From Tipula vernalis (lineage: Eukaryota > Arthropoda > Insecta > Diptera > Tipulidae): a DNA stretch of 64,000 bases. Position 1 is the first letter of the stretch. Each line of letters opens with the position of its first letter. The notes beneath the pieces are model-generated. The model was not told the DNA's origin and did no database searches. It was given only the letters and a program-made list of their open reading frames with translations. Both the position numbers and the translations under genes were made by a program. Positions 37,535 through 49,918 of this stretch are shown piece by piece. The stretch is taken from the NCBI GenBank assembly GCA_958295665.1, contig OY282560.1:54994333-55058332 (forward strand), in the 5' to 3' direction.

Positions 37535-39468
37535 ATGAATTTGTCGCATCGTGCAAGTCTAATGGTACAAATGGCAACATCAGCGTTAAAAAGTAATGAA
37601 AATCCATCAACAAATATTAACGCAGAGAATCAACATCTAAATATTTTGGAAGTTCAAAGTATGAATTCGACTTCAAGGTTTGAAACCTTTAATAGAAATA
37701 AGCCAGGATGTTCACACGCTACTCAAGTTGCAAATGATTTACGTGCTAATGTGCCTGAAGCAAACACTCAATTGAATACGCTAATGTTAGAGACGGGAGG
37801 AATTTCCGAATGTGTTGTCACAGATAACAGTCACGGAGATAGTATTTTATCATTTAATGAGTGTTCATCAGCAATTAATAAATATTATTTTCAACTCTAT
37901 CCTACAAGCGTATCCGCGATACGAGTTGAGACTGGAAACCTGCCTGAAAATGACTCCGGTAATGTTTATACTATTATACGTAACTCTGTTGATCTCACAA
38001 AGAAACGATTAACTAAATCCAATAGTCAAATAGATTTTGAGTCACCTACACACAGCAATGAAAGTGATATTATAGATAGTGAATCAATTTCAACAGACAG
38101 TTCTGAAAATACAAATCAGTACGAACTTGCTTCTAAAATTGAAAATTAAAGTGAAATTGAAAATGTGGCCATAAAAGGACGAAATATGAAACGGCAGGTT
38201 GACAATTGGATTAGCAAAAAGACAAAAGTATTAAGAAATTCTTGGGAAGCTTACGTTTCGACCTCAAAATCAAAGAAAAATTTTCCCGCTAGAAAAATAC
38301 GGCCGGGATGTGGAGATAAATGTAGGTTAAGCTGTACTAGCAAAATTAATGCTGCCTGCCGTGAAATAATATTCAATAGCTATTGGAAGTTAGCAGACCT
38401 TCAGAGTCCGAGAGAATACATATTAAGGCACACCGATCAAATAAAGCCAAAATATCGATATTCCTCCACTAATGAATTTCGTAATTTGAATTCAGCTTTC
38501 TTTTTCGACTTAGATGACACACGCATACGAGTTTGCAAGAATTTTTTAAAGCAACTCTGGACATCAATGACCGTCCAAATCGACCCCGAACTTATACAAA
38601 GTGTTAAAAATTTCATAAATGGCATTCGAAGGATAGAATCTCATTATTTAAGAGCCCAAACCACGAGAGAGTTTATTGAAAGTACCAAAAGTATTGCAAT
38701 TCTATATCGTGACTATAAGCAGCAACGTGAGGAACAGAGCCTTTCATTTGTACATGTGAGTATGTTTAATCGCATATTTAGAGAAGAGTACAACATATCT
38801 TTCTACGTACCAAAAAAAGATCAGTGCGATCTGTGTGAGTCTTTTAAAAATGCTGATGAGGAGGGGAAAAAAATATTACTAGAAAACTATACATTTCACC
38901 AGAAAGAGAAAAATTTGTCCCCGGCGGAAAAGGAAAATGACAAAAAAAATCCTAAAAGCGCACATGTTGTTGTATACGATTTGCAAGCAGTTATACCATT
39001 GCCTAGAGGGCAAATTTCCTCGTTTTAGAGTGCTACTTTTGGAATGAAACAGAGGGTAAACGTGGTGCGACGGAAATTGGAAGTTGTGTCCTACGATATC
39101 TCAAAGTGGTGGCTGAAAATGCAAACAATGCAAACTTCGATATAATATTTTACTCTGACAATTGTTGTGGGCAGCAAAAAAATAAATATTTACTCTCAGC
39201 TTACTCTCTTACGCGGTTAATACTATCAAAATTCGAAGCACACAAATTTCTAATATGCGGAAATTCACAAAATGAAGGCGACAATGTACATAGCGTAATA
39301 GAAAAGCAGGTAAAACGATACGCAAAATCAAGTCCGATTTATGTACTCGTACCACAGCAGTATGCTACACTTATTCGAACAGCAAAAAAAAAAAATGATA
39401 ATCCATATCGTGTTCATGAGCTAAGTTATGAATATTTTTACGATTTTAAAACGCTTCAAGAAGAGTGA
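37535..39468 (+). pseudogene. Transposase-like protein, DUF7869-type, broken
   Basis: This is a multi-copy insect family that I recognise by motif and believe to be transposon-derived. The N-terminal 204 residues are polar, Ser/Asn-rich and acidic at the end. A single in-frame TAA (38147-38149) separates them from RPGCGDKCRLSCTSKI, a Cys-rich motif. Next come NISFYVPKKDQCDLCESF (C-x2-C) and VVVYDLQAVIPLPRGQISSF. About 30-40 residues that usually follow are missing, and the frame shifts near 39029. Then come WNETEGKRGATEIGS and FYSDNCCGQQKNKYLL, which I take as an RNase H-like catalytic segment, and NEGDNVHSVIEKQVKR. It starts 336 bases after the satellite. The family's biochemical role is unknown to me. 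Confidence 0.65.
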
Positions 39469-39469
39469 A

Positions 39470-41210
39470 CAGATAGACCAAATTTTAGATTTGTGAAACG
39501 AAATTCAATTTTGGTAAGCATTGACAGAACTACAGAACTTTACGAAGAATCATTTTGATGAATATCTCAAATTCCATCATCCAAATCAATTGGAATCGTC
39601 GTCCTACCTGAGAATTGTGATAAACAAAATAATTTACCAAATAAATTTAAAATTTGCGTGCATGTTGTGTTATTTGGTGGAAAAACATAAATTTTGCAAA
39701 ATTCAAATTTTTTGTTAGTTTTTTGTTGTTGTTGTGGTTGTTGTTTTCGAACGAGGTGCACATTTTATAACATACAACATAAAAAAAACACACACAAATT
39801 ATGTACATAATAAATTTTATCCACTTGCACTTGTTCATGTTGTGTATTTTAGTTTTAAAAGATATAAATTTTAGGTTTTTTTGTGTTTCAACCAGTTATA
39901 TCCCTTTTTATGTTACAACAAAAACAATACCGCCAACTAAATTGATACTCTCGCTTAATTCAAATTGCGACTTGTTGTTGGGGTTCACATAAATATATTG
40001 AATTGCCCGATTTATGTGATGTTATGTCGTCTTATATGTATATGCTGTTGTTGATGGAATCCAATTTATACGAGTATAAACTACAACAAAACTATTATTA
40101 AATTGACATGATACAGATGGCGTTTATATTAAAGGTTTCTTTTTTTTTGTTGTTGGATCGGTTTTCGGCGTTTGAGTACATGAAATTTTTTTTGCATTAA
40201 GAAATGTCACTGGCACCATACAAATCAACAAAAACACACACACAGACAGAATTTATTTATATTGATGAGATAAATTATTTGTTGTACCTGCTAGTGCAGT
40301 GACCGGTTTGGGATTTACGATCACTTCGTTCTCGTATATTTTTATTTGCTTTACATTAATCCGAAATACTTCGGAAGCTGACCAAAACGAAGAATTCAGA
40401 TGGAGATGCAGGAGAATACGGTTGTTTTTATCATCGGTTAATAACCAAGAAGCTACGAAAAAGGACGAGGAATAAAATACAGTTGATGGAAGCGGGATTC
40501 AATTGACTGTTTTTGAAGAGTATGGCTAGATATAATCTCATCCGCATTACAAAAAAATAGAATTCATAATTTAAATTCAATTTAAAAACAACAACAACCA
40601 AAAGACCAAAATAGATATCTGGTGTAGCTAAATTTCTCAGGGGGATTTTTTCTGCATAGGTACACTACATGATTGTGAAATTTGCATATAACAAAATTAC
40701 ACATAACGAATTCCAATTTAAAGATTATGCAAAAGATGTAAACAAATTCCTATATATGTTAACTTTAAAACTTCATTATTTTTTTTATTTTTTGTAACAA
40801 ATTTCCAATAACGATTGGATTTTGTGCTACGATATCAAAACAATTGTGAATATAATCAATTTACCATCAACAAGCCAACAATAAAAACAAAAAATATCAT
40901 GAATATCATCATCGCCATTCGCGTTTACCGCGCGTCGCTATTATGGGTTTGGAATTATTATTGAATATAAATTGGAGACAATTTTTTTTTGTTTTGCAAC
41001 CTACCAGTACAATTTTTATTTTTTGCTCTTTCCATAAATGATTTACCATAGTTGGAAATAACGAAATATGTAGTTCGAAATAGATTTATGCTCAATCAAT
41101 GATCAAAATCAAAATTCGAAATAGATATTAATTCAGTGTTAAGAACATATTCGTCAGAAGTGATGAACAAAAAAATTATTATATCTGCGTGCAAATGCAA
41201 ACTATATGAA
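39470..41210. other. AT-rich noncoding stretch
   Basis: No recognisable gene is seen. It contains the C-terminal shadow of the preceding relic to about 39620, several T and A runs, and (TTG)n-rich patches. No further structure that I can support is present until the fold-back at 41211. Confidence 0.45.
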
Positions 41211-41292
41211 GCAATTGAAACGGGATCTAACTATAATATAATATGAAATTGTTAGATTACCATATATTATAGTAAGATCCCATTTCAACTGC
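41211..41292. repeat. 30-bp inverted repeat (hairpin)
   Basis: The arms at 41211-41240 and 41263-41292 are complementary at 27 of 30 positions and enclose a 22-base loop. Read on the - strand, two of the three mismatches become G-U wobble pairs, leaving one T-T mismatch. The size (82 bases) fits a miRNA-like precursor or a tiny fold-back element. No target-site duplication is evident. Confidence 0.8.
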
Positions 41293-41550
41293 TAACTAAA
41301 TGACAAACTCTCTAATTATGTAGGCTTTATATGTGTATTGCTTGACAAAAATTAAAAAATTCTAACGACTTAATAATACCAAATTACCCAACATCAAAGC
41401 AAAAAAGAACGTTAACAACAATATGTCGTCACCACTAGAAATGAATTCGTAAATGAAAGTAATAAACGAAAATAAATACAATAGTAAATCTTAGCCTATT
41501 GTTCTGAACGATTTTTAACAGACGCGAAGAGTCTGTTATCAAAATATTGC

Positions 41551-41640
41551 TGTAGTGTGTAGACCTTGGTAATACCCATGACGGTACCGACGAGAAATAG
41601 CCGGCAAAGAATACAACCGCACCAAGGTCTACACACTGCA
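41551..41640. repeat. 20-bp terminal inverted repeat, 90-bp fold-back
   Basis: TGTAGTGTGTAGACCTTGGT at 41551-41570 pairs with 41621-41640 at 19 of 20 positions, around a 50-base loop that includes CGGTACCG. The outer bases read TG...CA. It could be a small fold-back transposon, or the end region of an LTR, since a primer-site-like motif starts eight bases downstream. I see no clear target duplication. Confidence 0.7.
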
Positions 41641-41647
41641 CGCACAG

Positions 41648-41665
41648 TGGCGCCCAAATTAAGGA
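41648..41665 (+). other. Primer-binding-site-like motif TGGCGCCC
   Basis: TGGCGCCCAAATTAAGG follows ACGCACAG and resembles the TGGCGCC start of many retroelement primer sites complementary to tRNA 3' ends. An open frame begins about 110 bases downstream, as gag would. Only the first eight bases are convincing, so this is a weak call. Confidence 0.3.
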
Positions 41666-41778
41666 AAAAACGGTTATAAAGTTTAAGAGATACGCTATAC
41701 ATAAGAAAAATATTTTTTTTGTCGTGAAGGGCATGAATTATCCTAATAACTAAATAAGAGGTTTTACGAAATAATATC

Positions 41779-42237
41779 TTGACTCTCGATCAAGTCTCAT
41801 CCTATGACTTGTCAAAAGAGATTTCACGAAATCAAACGCGTCTGTTACACTGTCAAGGTCGATTAGAGCGTGCATTATTTACCACACCTAGATCGCAAGC
41901 AAGCAACGCATTAAAATCATGCAACGAATTAATGGATAGCATCGACAAATTCATAAGCAAAAACGAGTCACTTAATTCATCCATGGAAAGCGCAAAGCTT
42001 GTAGAGATACCTCAGCAAACAGTGAAATTCTCTAAAGTTTCAGCACTGACTGATACCGCTGACGTAATATCACCAACGTTACCGTCCGAAATACAAAACC
42101 AAGGAGTTACATTTTCGACTCAACAACCAAAAGCAAATGATGGATTAGCACAAATTCAGCCACCATATTTTTCGGATGGTTTTGAATATTCCCGATTGTA
42201 TTATATCATTAGAACTGCCAAGTTCGTTGGTTTGTAG
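41779..42237 (+). pseudogene. Orphan ORF, possible gag remnant, merging into the satellite
   Basis: This is a 152-residue open frame without an ATG start (the frame opens at a TTG). The first 120 residues are hydrophilic and helix-prone, with Ser, Gln and Lys rich segments (for example LHCQGRLERALFTTPRSQ). The last 35 residues, from DGLAQIQPPYFSDG, are the first copy of the 162-bp repeat read in the same frame. It ends at the TAG inside that repeat. I do not recognise the protein. Its position after a primer-site-like motif suggests a gag remnant, but no capsid or zinc motif is seen. Confidence 0.35.
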
Positions 42238-43099
42238 AACATTTTGTGTCAGAAATTTGTTCAATTAACCATTCTTCAGGTTCAATGGAATTGGGCCAAA
42301 TCTGGATTAGCACAAATTCAGCCACCATATTTTTTGGATGGTTATCAATATCCCCGATCGGATTATATCATTAAGTACTGCTAAGTTCGTTGGTTTGTAG
42401 AACATTTTGTGTCAGAAATTCGTTCAATCAACCATTCTTTATGTTCAATAGAATTGGGCCAAATCTGGATTAGCATAAATTCAGCCACCATATTTTTCGG
42501 ATGGATATGGATATTCCAGATCGGATTATATCATTAGAACTGCCAAGTTCGTTGCTTTGTAAAATATTTTGTGTCAGAAACTCGTTCAATCAACCATTTT
42601 TCATGTTCAATGGAATTGGGCCAAATCTGGATTAGCACAAATTCAGCCACCATATTTTTCGGATGGCTATGAATATTCCCGATCGGATTATATCATTAGA
42701 ACTCCCAAGTTCGTTGGTTTGTAGAACATTTTGTGTCAGAAATTCGTTCAATCAATCATTCTTTTTATTCAATGGAAATGGGCCAAATCTGGATTAGCAC
42801 AAATTCAGCCACCATATTTTTCGGATGGTTATGGATATTCCCGATCGGATTATATCATTAGAACTGCAAAGTTCGTTGGTTTGTAGAACATTTTGTATCA
42901 GAAATTCGTTCAATCAACCATTCTTCCTGTTCAATGGAATTGGGCCAATTCTGGATTAGCACAAATTTAGCCACCTTATTTTTCGGATGGTTATGAGTAT
43001 TCCCGATTGGATTATGTCATTAGAACTGCCAAGTTCGTTGGTTTGTAGAACATTTTGTGTCAGAAATTCGTTCAATCAACCATTCTTCATATTCAATGG

Positions 43100-43790
43100 A
43101 ATTGGGCCAAATCTGGATTAGCACAAATTCAGCCACCATATTTTTCGGATGTTTACAAATATTTCCGATCGGAGTATATCATTAGAATTGCTAAGTTTGT
43201 TGGATTGTAGAACATTTTGTGTCAGAAATTCGTTCAATCAACCATTCTTCCTGTTCAATGGAATTGGGCCAATTCTGGATTAGCACAAATTTAGCCACCA
43301 TATCTTTAATGGTTATGAATATTTCTTATCGGATTATATTATTAGAACTGCCAAGTTCGTTGGTTTGTAGAACATTTTGTGTCAGAAACTCGTCCAATCA
43401 ACCATTTTTCATGTTCAATGGGATTGGGCCAAATCTGGATTAGCACAAATTCAGCCACCATAATTTCGGATGGTTATAAATATTTCCTAACGGATTATAC
43501 CATTAGAATTGCTAAGTTCGTTGGTTTGTAAAACATTTTGTGTCAGAAATTAGTTCAATCAACAGTTCGTCATGAGCTGGGCCAAATCTGGATTAGCACA
43601 AATTCAGCCACCATATTTTTCGGATGGGAATGAATATTTCCGATCGGAGTATATCACTAGAACTGCCAAGTTCGTTGGTTTGTAGAACATTTTGTGTCAG
43701 AAATCCGTTCAATTAACCATTCTTCATGTTCAATAGAATTAGGCCAAATCTGGATTAGCACAAATTCAGCCACCATATTTTTCGGATGTT
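43100..43790. repeat. Segmental duplication inside the 162-bp array, copy 1
   Basis: The block 43100-43790 recurs at 44223-44913, offset 1,123 bases (about 7 monomers). The shared rare variants include GATGTTTACAAATATTTCCG, CCATATCTTTAATGG and AACAGTTCGTCATGAGC. The copies look identical over most of their length. Confidence 0.8.
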
Positions 43791-44222
43791 TATGGATATT
43801 CCCGATCTGAATATATCATTAGAACTGCTAACTTCGTTGGTTTGTAAAACATTTTGTGTCAGATATTCGTTCAATCAACCATTCTTCATGTTCGATGGAA
43901 TTGGGCCAAATCTGGATTAGCACAAATTCAGCCACCATATTTTTCGGATGGTTATGAATATTCCTGATCAGAGTATATCATTAGAACTGCTAAGTTCGTT
44001 GGTTTGTAAATCATTTTGTGTCAGAAACTCGTTCAATCAACCATTTTTTATGTTCAATGGGATTGGGCCAAATCTGGATAAGCACAAATTCAGCCACCAT
44101 ATTTTTCGGATGGTTATGAATATTCCTGATCAGAGTATATCATTAGAACTGCTAAGTTCGTTGGTTTGTAAATCATTTTGTGTCAGAAACTCGTTCAATC
44201 AACCATTTTTTATGTTCAATGG

Positions 44223-44913
44223 AATTGGGCCAAATCTGGATTAGCACAAATTCAGCCACCATATTTTTCGGATGTTTACAAATATTTCCGATCGGAGTAT
44301 ATCATTAGAATTGCTAAGTTTGTTGGATTGTAGAACATTTTGTGTCAGAAATTCGTTCAATCAACCATTCTTCCTGTTCAATGGAATTGGGCCAATTCTG
44401 GATTAGCACAAATTTAGCCACCATATCTTTAATGGTTATGAATATTTCTTATCGGATTATATTATTAGAACTGCCAAGTTCGTTGGTTTGTAGAACATTT
44501 TGTGTCAGAAACTCGTCCAATCAACCATTTTTCATGTTCAATGGGATTGGGCCAAATCTGGATTAGCACAAATTCAGCCACCATAATTTCGGATGGTTAT
44601 AAATATTTCCTAACGGATTATACCATTAGAATTGCTAAGTTCGTTGGTTTGTAAAACATTTTGTGTCAGAAATTAGTTCAATCAACAGTTCGTCATGAGC
44701 TGGGCCAAATCTGGATTAGCACAAATTCAGCCACCATATTTTTCGGATGGGAATGAATATTTCCGATCGGAGTATATCACTAGAACTGCCAAGTTCGTTG
44801 GTTTGTAGAACATTTTGTGTCAGAAATCCGTTCAATTAACCATTCTTCATGTTCAATAGAATTAGGCCAAATCTGGATCAGCACAAATTCAGCCACCATA
44901 TTTTTCGGATGGC
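44223..44913. repeat. Segmental duplication inside the 162-bp array, copy 2
   Basis: This is the partner of 43100-43790. Just upstream, two adjacent monomers (about 43910-44070 and 44070-44230) are also nearly identical to each other, sharing TTCCTGATCAGAG and TTGTAAATC, so several rounds of local duplication are recorded. Confidence 0.8.
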
Positions 44914-45720
44914 TATGAATATTCCCGATCGGATTATATCATTAGAACTCCCAAGTTCGTTGGTTTGTAGAACATTTTGTGTCAGAAATTCGTTCAATCA
45001 ATCATTCTTCTTATTCAATGGAAATGGGCCAAATCTGGATTAGCACAAATTCAGACACCATATTTTTCGGATGGTTATGGATATTTCCGATCGGATTATA
45101 TCATTAGAACTGCGAAGTTTGTTGGTTTGTAGAACAATTTGTATCAGAAATTCGTTCAATCAACCATTCTTCCTGTTCAATGGAATTGGGCCAATTCTGG
45201 ATTAGCACAAATTCAGCCACCTTATTTTTCGGATGGTTATGAATATTCCCGATTGGATTATATCATTAGAACTGCTATATTCGTTGGTTTGTAAAACATT
45301 TTTTGTCAGAAATTCGTTCAATCAACCATTTTTCATTTTTAATGGAATTGGGCCAAATCTGGATTTGCACAAATTCAGCCATTATATTTTTCGAATGGAA
45401 AATTGTTGGTTATGAATTTTCCCGATCGAATTATATTATTAGAACTGCCAAGTTCGTTGGTTTGTAAAACATTTTGTGTCAGAAACTCGTTCAATCAACC
45501 ATTCTTCATGTTCAATGGAATTGGGCCAAATCTGGATTAGCACAAATTCAGCCACCATATTTTTCGAATGGTTATGAATATTTCCGATCGGATTATATCA
45601 TTAGATTAGCTAAGTTCGTTGGTTTGTAAAACATTTTGTGTCAGAAATTAGTTCAATGAACCATTCGTCATGAACTGGGCCAAATCTGGATTAGAAATTC
45701 AACCTATTTTTTATATGTTT

Positions 45721-48700
45721 ATGAATATGTTGAATATCGATTATGTGATAGAAAGAGAATTTTTTCAATAATTTTTAAACATTCTTTTGGATATTTTTTA
45801 TTATCTACTTATTTTAATATTGTTCAATTAAAATATTATTGAACAACCAAATATTTTTCTTTTCAATATAGTATCATTAAGGGTAATTTCGATTTTCTTT
45901 ATTTTATGAATGAAAATATTAAAATTTAGTTTTTTTAGGCCAAGCAAAAATTTCCTCAAGTAATCTACCTTTTGAAAATATGATAATATATACTGTTTTT
46001 TACTGATGTTTACCGGTTTTTGCTGTAACTCGGGTTTAGTTTATTAGGGGTTTAGCTCGGGTTTATTTATCGTCTTTCAGGCGAAATCTTGAATTTTGGT
46101 TTGCTGTTTTCTCGATTCCTGGACTAGCACTAATTTTTTCCTCTGAGCACTAATTAGCACAAATTCGGCTCTATCGATGTGGGAAGTTTCATTTCAAAAT
46201 TCGAAAGTTTCCCTGCTGCAGTTACCTACATTAAAATATGAATTTGAATTTCTTAGACATATTTCGCAATTATCTCTCTTTATATCTTATTCTCTTTGAG
46301 AATGTACCGTCGTAACGTCGGCTTTTTTATTAAAAAATGAATAAGAACTAAAAAGCTAAGCTAAAAAAGTGATTTAACCTGTGGAGCACTCTACACAATT
46401 TTGAATAATAAAGTTAATTTTACTATTAACTCGTTTTTAATTCCTTTGAATAATTGGCGAATTTCCAAAATTCTAAAGAATACTAATCTAAGTACAATTA
46501 CGATAATTATCCAATCACGTCTCGATGTGAGACACTCACTTTTAAAATATAAAACAATTATCGAAAATAAATGTGATTTCATTAGATAAAATTTCCAATC
46601 GAATTGTGTGCAGTCGCATAACAATATAATAGTTTATCAAAAAAGGTTTAAATTCTTTCTTATATAAATTAAAAAGAAAAAATTCTTGTAATTTTCAAAA
46701 AAAAAAAAAAAAAAACTTTAATTAAAGTCACATGTTTGTTAATCGAATTGTAATTTTTGTCTTATTTGTTTTTATCACAAATGGTTAAAAAACAATGCAT
46801 GTTTTGTATTTCTTTAAGGAATAACCAAAACTAAACAACAACGCGCAGAAGAACTTTACAATTTAAAACTAAAAAAAACATTTCAAATAGTGATGTTAGT
46901 CAAACTCAGTATTTCACATTTATCATGAATTTGAAAATTATTTTTTCCACTAACTATAAACCGAAACGAATCACATGCAATGCACTCATCGGCAAATATT
47001 TTTTTCTTTCTATATTGCTGTTGTTGTTTTGGTCATCTCTTTAAGAAATGGTTACAGCAATATATGTTGGTATGTACATTAAAATACATTATTGGTTATA
47101 CATATTTCGAAAAGACTTGATTCTTGAATTAAAAATTCGCGTATGTGAGACCAAAAAAATATTGTCAACCGCGCAGGAGGAGGATGAAAGTTACTACACA
47201 ACATAAAAATTGTAAATCCAAAACGAGGATTCCGCACATGTAACATTTATAATGTATCTCTTATAAGATGAATATTTTTGCTTAAGAGAGGTTCTTGTGA
47301 TTTTCGTTTTTTTAATTGTTTTTTACTATTATTAAATTGGAATTTCGATTAGATGGAATTTTTATTTCATGTTACGATATGCGCGCAGCACACAAACATA
47401 CTCAGGATAAGAATAATGATTCAAAGTTTACAAAAAAAGAATTAAAATATTTTTTTTTGCTGCTTAATAGCTAGAAATTTTTTTTATCGTTAATATTGTA
47501 CATAACGTTTGTGTATACTGATTAAAAAATATTTCTAGATAATTATGGTAAGACATGTCAAATCTCGGAACAATGTGTGTATTCTCGTACATTATATAGT
47601 TTGCCGCAATTTAATAAACAGTATCGTTTGTGGTTCAGGTTGGAATACGCATATATTTGCAGAAATCGAATATAAGCAGCGTCATTCCCCCAAAATTTGT
47701 AAATATGGATACTGTACCAAGATTTATGATTATTCATAATCAGAATTTTACAAAAGTTTAAAATACATATTCAGACTTTCGAAGCATGTCCAATGGTTTC
47801 AAATAATTTGTATTTTAATTACTTTAACAATTATTTACTTTTCAAAACCCAAATACCTACCAGAGGGACAGTTACAATTTATTTATTTATAAATTTATTG
47901 TTATAAAATAAAAACGAAATAAAATCAAACCAAGCCAAAAACAGAACAAATTGAAAAAATAATTGAATTTTCCGTATATTTATTGAAAATTGCATTCAAT
48001 TCAAATTTGTAAAGGTAAAAACAAAAAAATTTTGTTGTTATTTTAATTTTAGTAAAGTTGAACACGGCAAATACGAGTATACATATACATATGTATGTAG
48101 GTAACCAAAATGTTGTATAAATGCAAGAGCGCGCATCGAACAGCGGTAGCCTAATAGAAACTGTTTTTGACACCGACAACAATTTTGCATTCAGTTATTC
48201 AATAAACAATTTAATATTCATCATCATGTACATATATGTACATATAGTATAGTCTATACCACACTTCAAATTGATATTCTAACATAATGTTTCGAGTGAT
48301 TTTTAAAAATTTTTTCACTCCGTCTATCCGACTCCTTGGACACCCCTTTTCCCAAAAAGCATCATCTTACAAAAACTCCTTATTTGTAAATCCTCAAGGA
48401 TTTAAATTACTCTATTAACACAAACGGATTTTTACTAAAATTTTTATTCGTGCAAAATTTCGAACAAACTATATACGGAATTTTGTTTATCCGATTTTTT
48501 GGTGTTCCGATAACCTAATTCGTGAAAAAAATGTGAAAATCTGGGCCAACGTTTTGTTTGCGATTATATTACTTACCCAATACAACTTTGTTGTGCAACT
48601 ATACGGTACAAGGTGAGTTCATATAATAAATTATTAAATATTTTTATAGTTTGGATATTTTATTTTAATTCAATGAATTTTGTAAATAAATATTGGTTTA

Positions 48701-49439
48701 CAACTCCTAAAGTGTTTGCTTTTAAAAAAAAAAAACTACCAAATTGTGTAGCCTCAATACTTGCTTCGAAAGAAGTGAAAATTGTTTAGGTGTAAATTCA
48801 AAGTTATTATAATTTATAACCGGCTACTTTTTGCTGGCCTACACAAATAAACAGCGTTAAGCTTTATTGACAGTATTTTTACTGAATAAAACAAACAGAG
48901 TAAACATCGAAAATTCCATTAAAGTGACAGAGATCATTTTTTGTTTTGAATTTTGTTTGGAAAATTTCACATCCGGACACAATTTTTATACAGATATTTT
49001 TCTAATACGGAATAAAATATACTTAGCTTAGGAGGCCAAGGAGCTTAAACCATAGTTCCCTAGTTAGTTGGTAGCCAGTTTCGATTTGGACGCTGATAGT
49101 GATCTGTGTCAACCAGGCCACTGTAAAGTGGCTCAGGGAGATCTTAGTTTTCAATTAAGTCATGCGAATGTGCACAACTGAAGGCGAATAGTACTGAATT
49201 CAATACGAATCGGCATTTACGTTTTATCAAGAGTCAAAACTACGGCATGCAGCGAAAGAGCTGAGAGTAATCAGAAGAGAGGCGAAAGGTTCTTCAGCTT
49301 TCTGCACCTTCTCTTTGAACCACGGTTCAGGCAAGCCTGTTGTGGTCACGGTGGCGGCACTTGTGGACAAGACCCCTAGGGTGGTGATTGCCGCAGGTTT
49401 AACTGCCAACTTATTGGCATGTCCCTAATTCAATAACCA
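45721..49439. other. AT-rich stretch without recognisable gene
   Basis: No coding region can be supported. Items seen are an A-run at 46699-46718, a fly-type TACATATACATATGTATG motif near 48081-48098, a TATAAATG near 48115 without a well-placed initiator, and a more GC-rich segment from about 49030 that probably starts the next LINE relic. Short open frames here have no recognisable motif. Confidence 0.45.
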
Positions 49440-49849
49440 TTGTCGACAAGTAACCAAATTAAAGGTATACCAAATGAAGTAGGTCCAAGAGTGGCCATTT
49501 TGGCATGCTCGCAAATTAATTTTATTCCAATTTCAGAATTCATCTCCATTGAATTAGTGGCGGGTGAAGGTTCTTGGGGGAAGAGGCAAACAGGAGGCTA
49601 TACTGGCCTCCGCCTACTTTTCTGGAAACTCAGAGATGACGCCTCCTCTCTCGCAATGGGCTGGACTACTCCATATGACGCGATGCGAACCCGAACCAGA
49701 CGGTGTGGGGCAACACAGATATCAATAATAGGAAGGGTCTTTTTGCATTTTTGATTACAAATTATGTAGACAATTTCAATAGGGGAAACAAACCAATTTT
49801 TATAAATGTGATTAGGGAAAAAGTCCGCATGCCAGTCTAGTTGTTAATT

Positions 49850-49918
49850 AAATTGCTCAAATGCGGACTAGCAAGTGTAAAATCTAGTGACACTTACTAG
49901 TCCGCATTTGAGCAATTT
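49850..49918. repeat. 29-bp near-perfect inverted repeat (69-base hairpin)
   Basis: The arms 49850-49878 and 49890-49918 pair at 28 of 29 positions around an 11-base loop. On the - strand the single mismatch (49872) becomes a G-U pair. A partial third copy of the arm, AGTCCGCAT at 49822-49830, lies just upstream and is also complementary to ATGCGGACT in the left arm. It directly follows the endonuclease fragment. Confidence 0.9.

Larger units (their letters stand above)
42142..45700. repeat. 162-bp tandem satellite, about 22 copies
   Basis: The unit begins GGATTAGCACAAATTCAGCC and contains TTTTTCGGATGG, GATCGGATTATATCATTAGA, AAGTTCGTTGGTTTGTA, CATTTTGTGTCAGAAA, TTCGTTCAATCAACCATT and GGGCCAAATCT. 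Successive starts at 42142, 42304, 42467 and 42629 give a period of 162-163. Copies vary at many sites, more than in the 173-bp array, so this array is older or less homogenised. The last recognisable unit fades near 45700. A related scrap, AGCACAAATTCGGC, occurs at about 46153. The unit is unrelated to the 173-bp satellite. Confidence 0.93.

Noticed and set aside
41435..41734. Hydrophobic 99-codon open frame on the - strand
   Set aside because: It runs antisense across the fold-back and the primer-site-like motif, lacks any recognised motif, and its hydrophobicity follows from T-rich composition.
9662..45700. Possible CRISPR array
   Set aside because: The repeats are directly contiguous without unique spacers, and the sequence is eukaryotic. 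They are satellites.
48081..48200. Possible promoter with TATAAATG near 48115
   Set aside because: The only good initiator-like motif is about 75 bases downstream, too far, and no gene follows.
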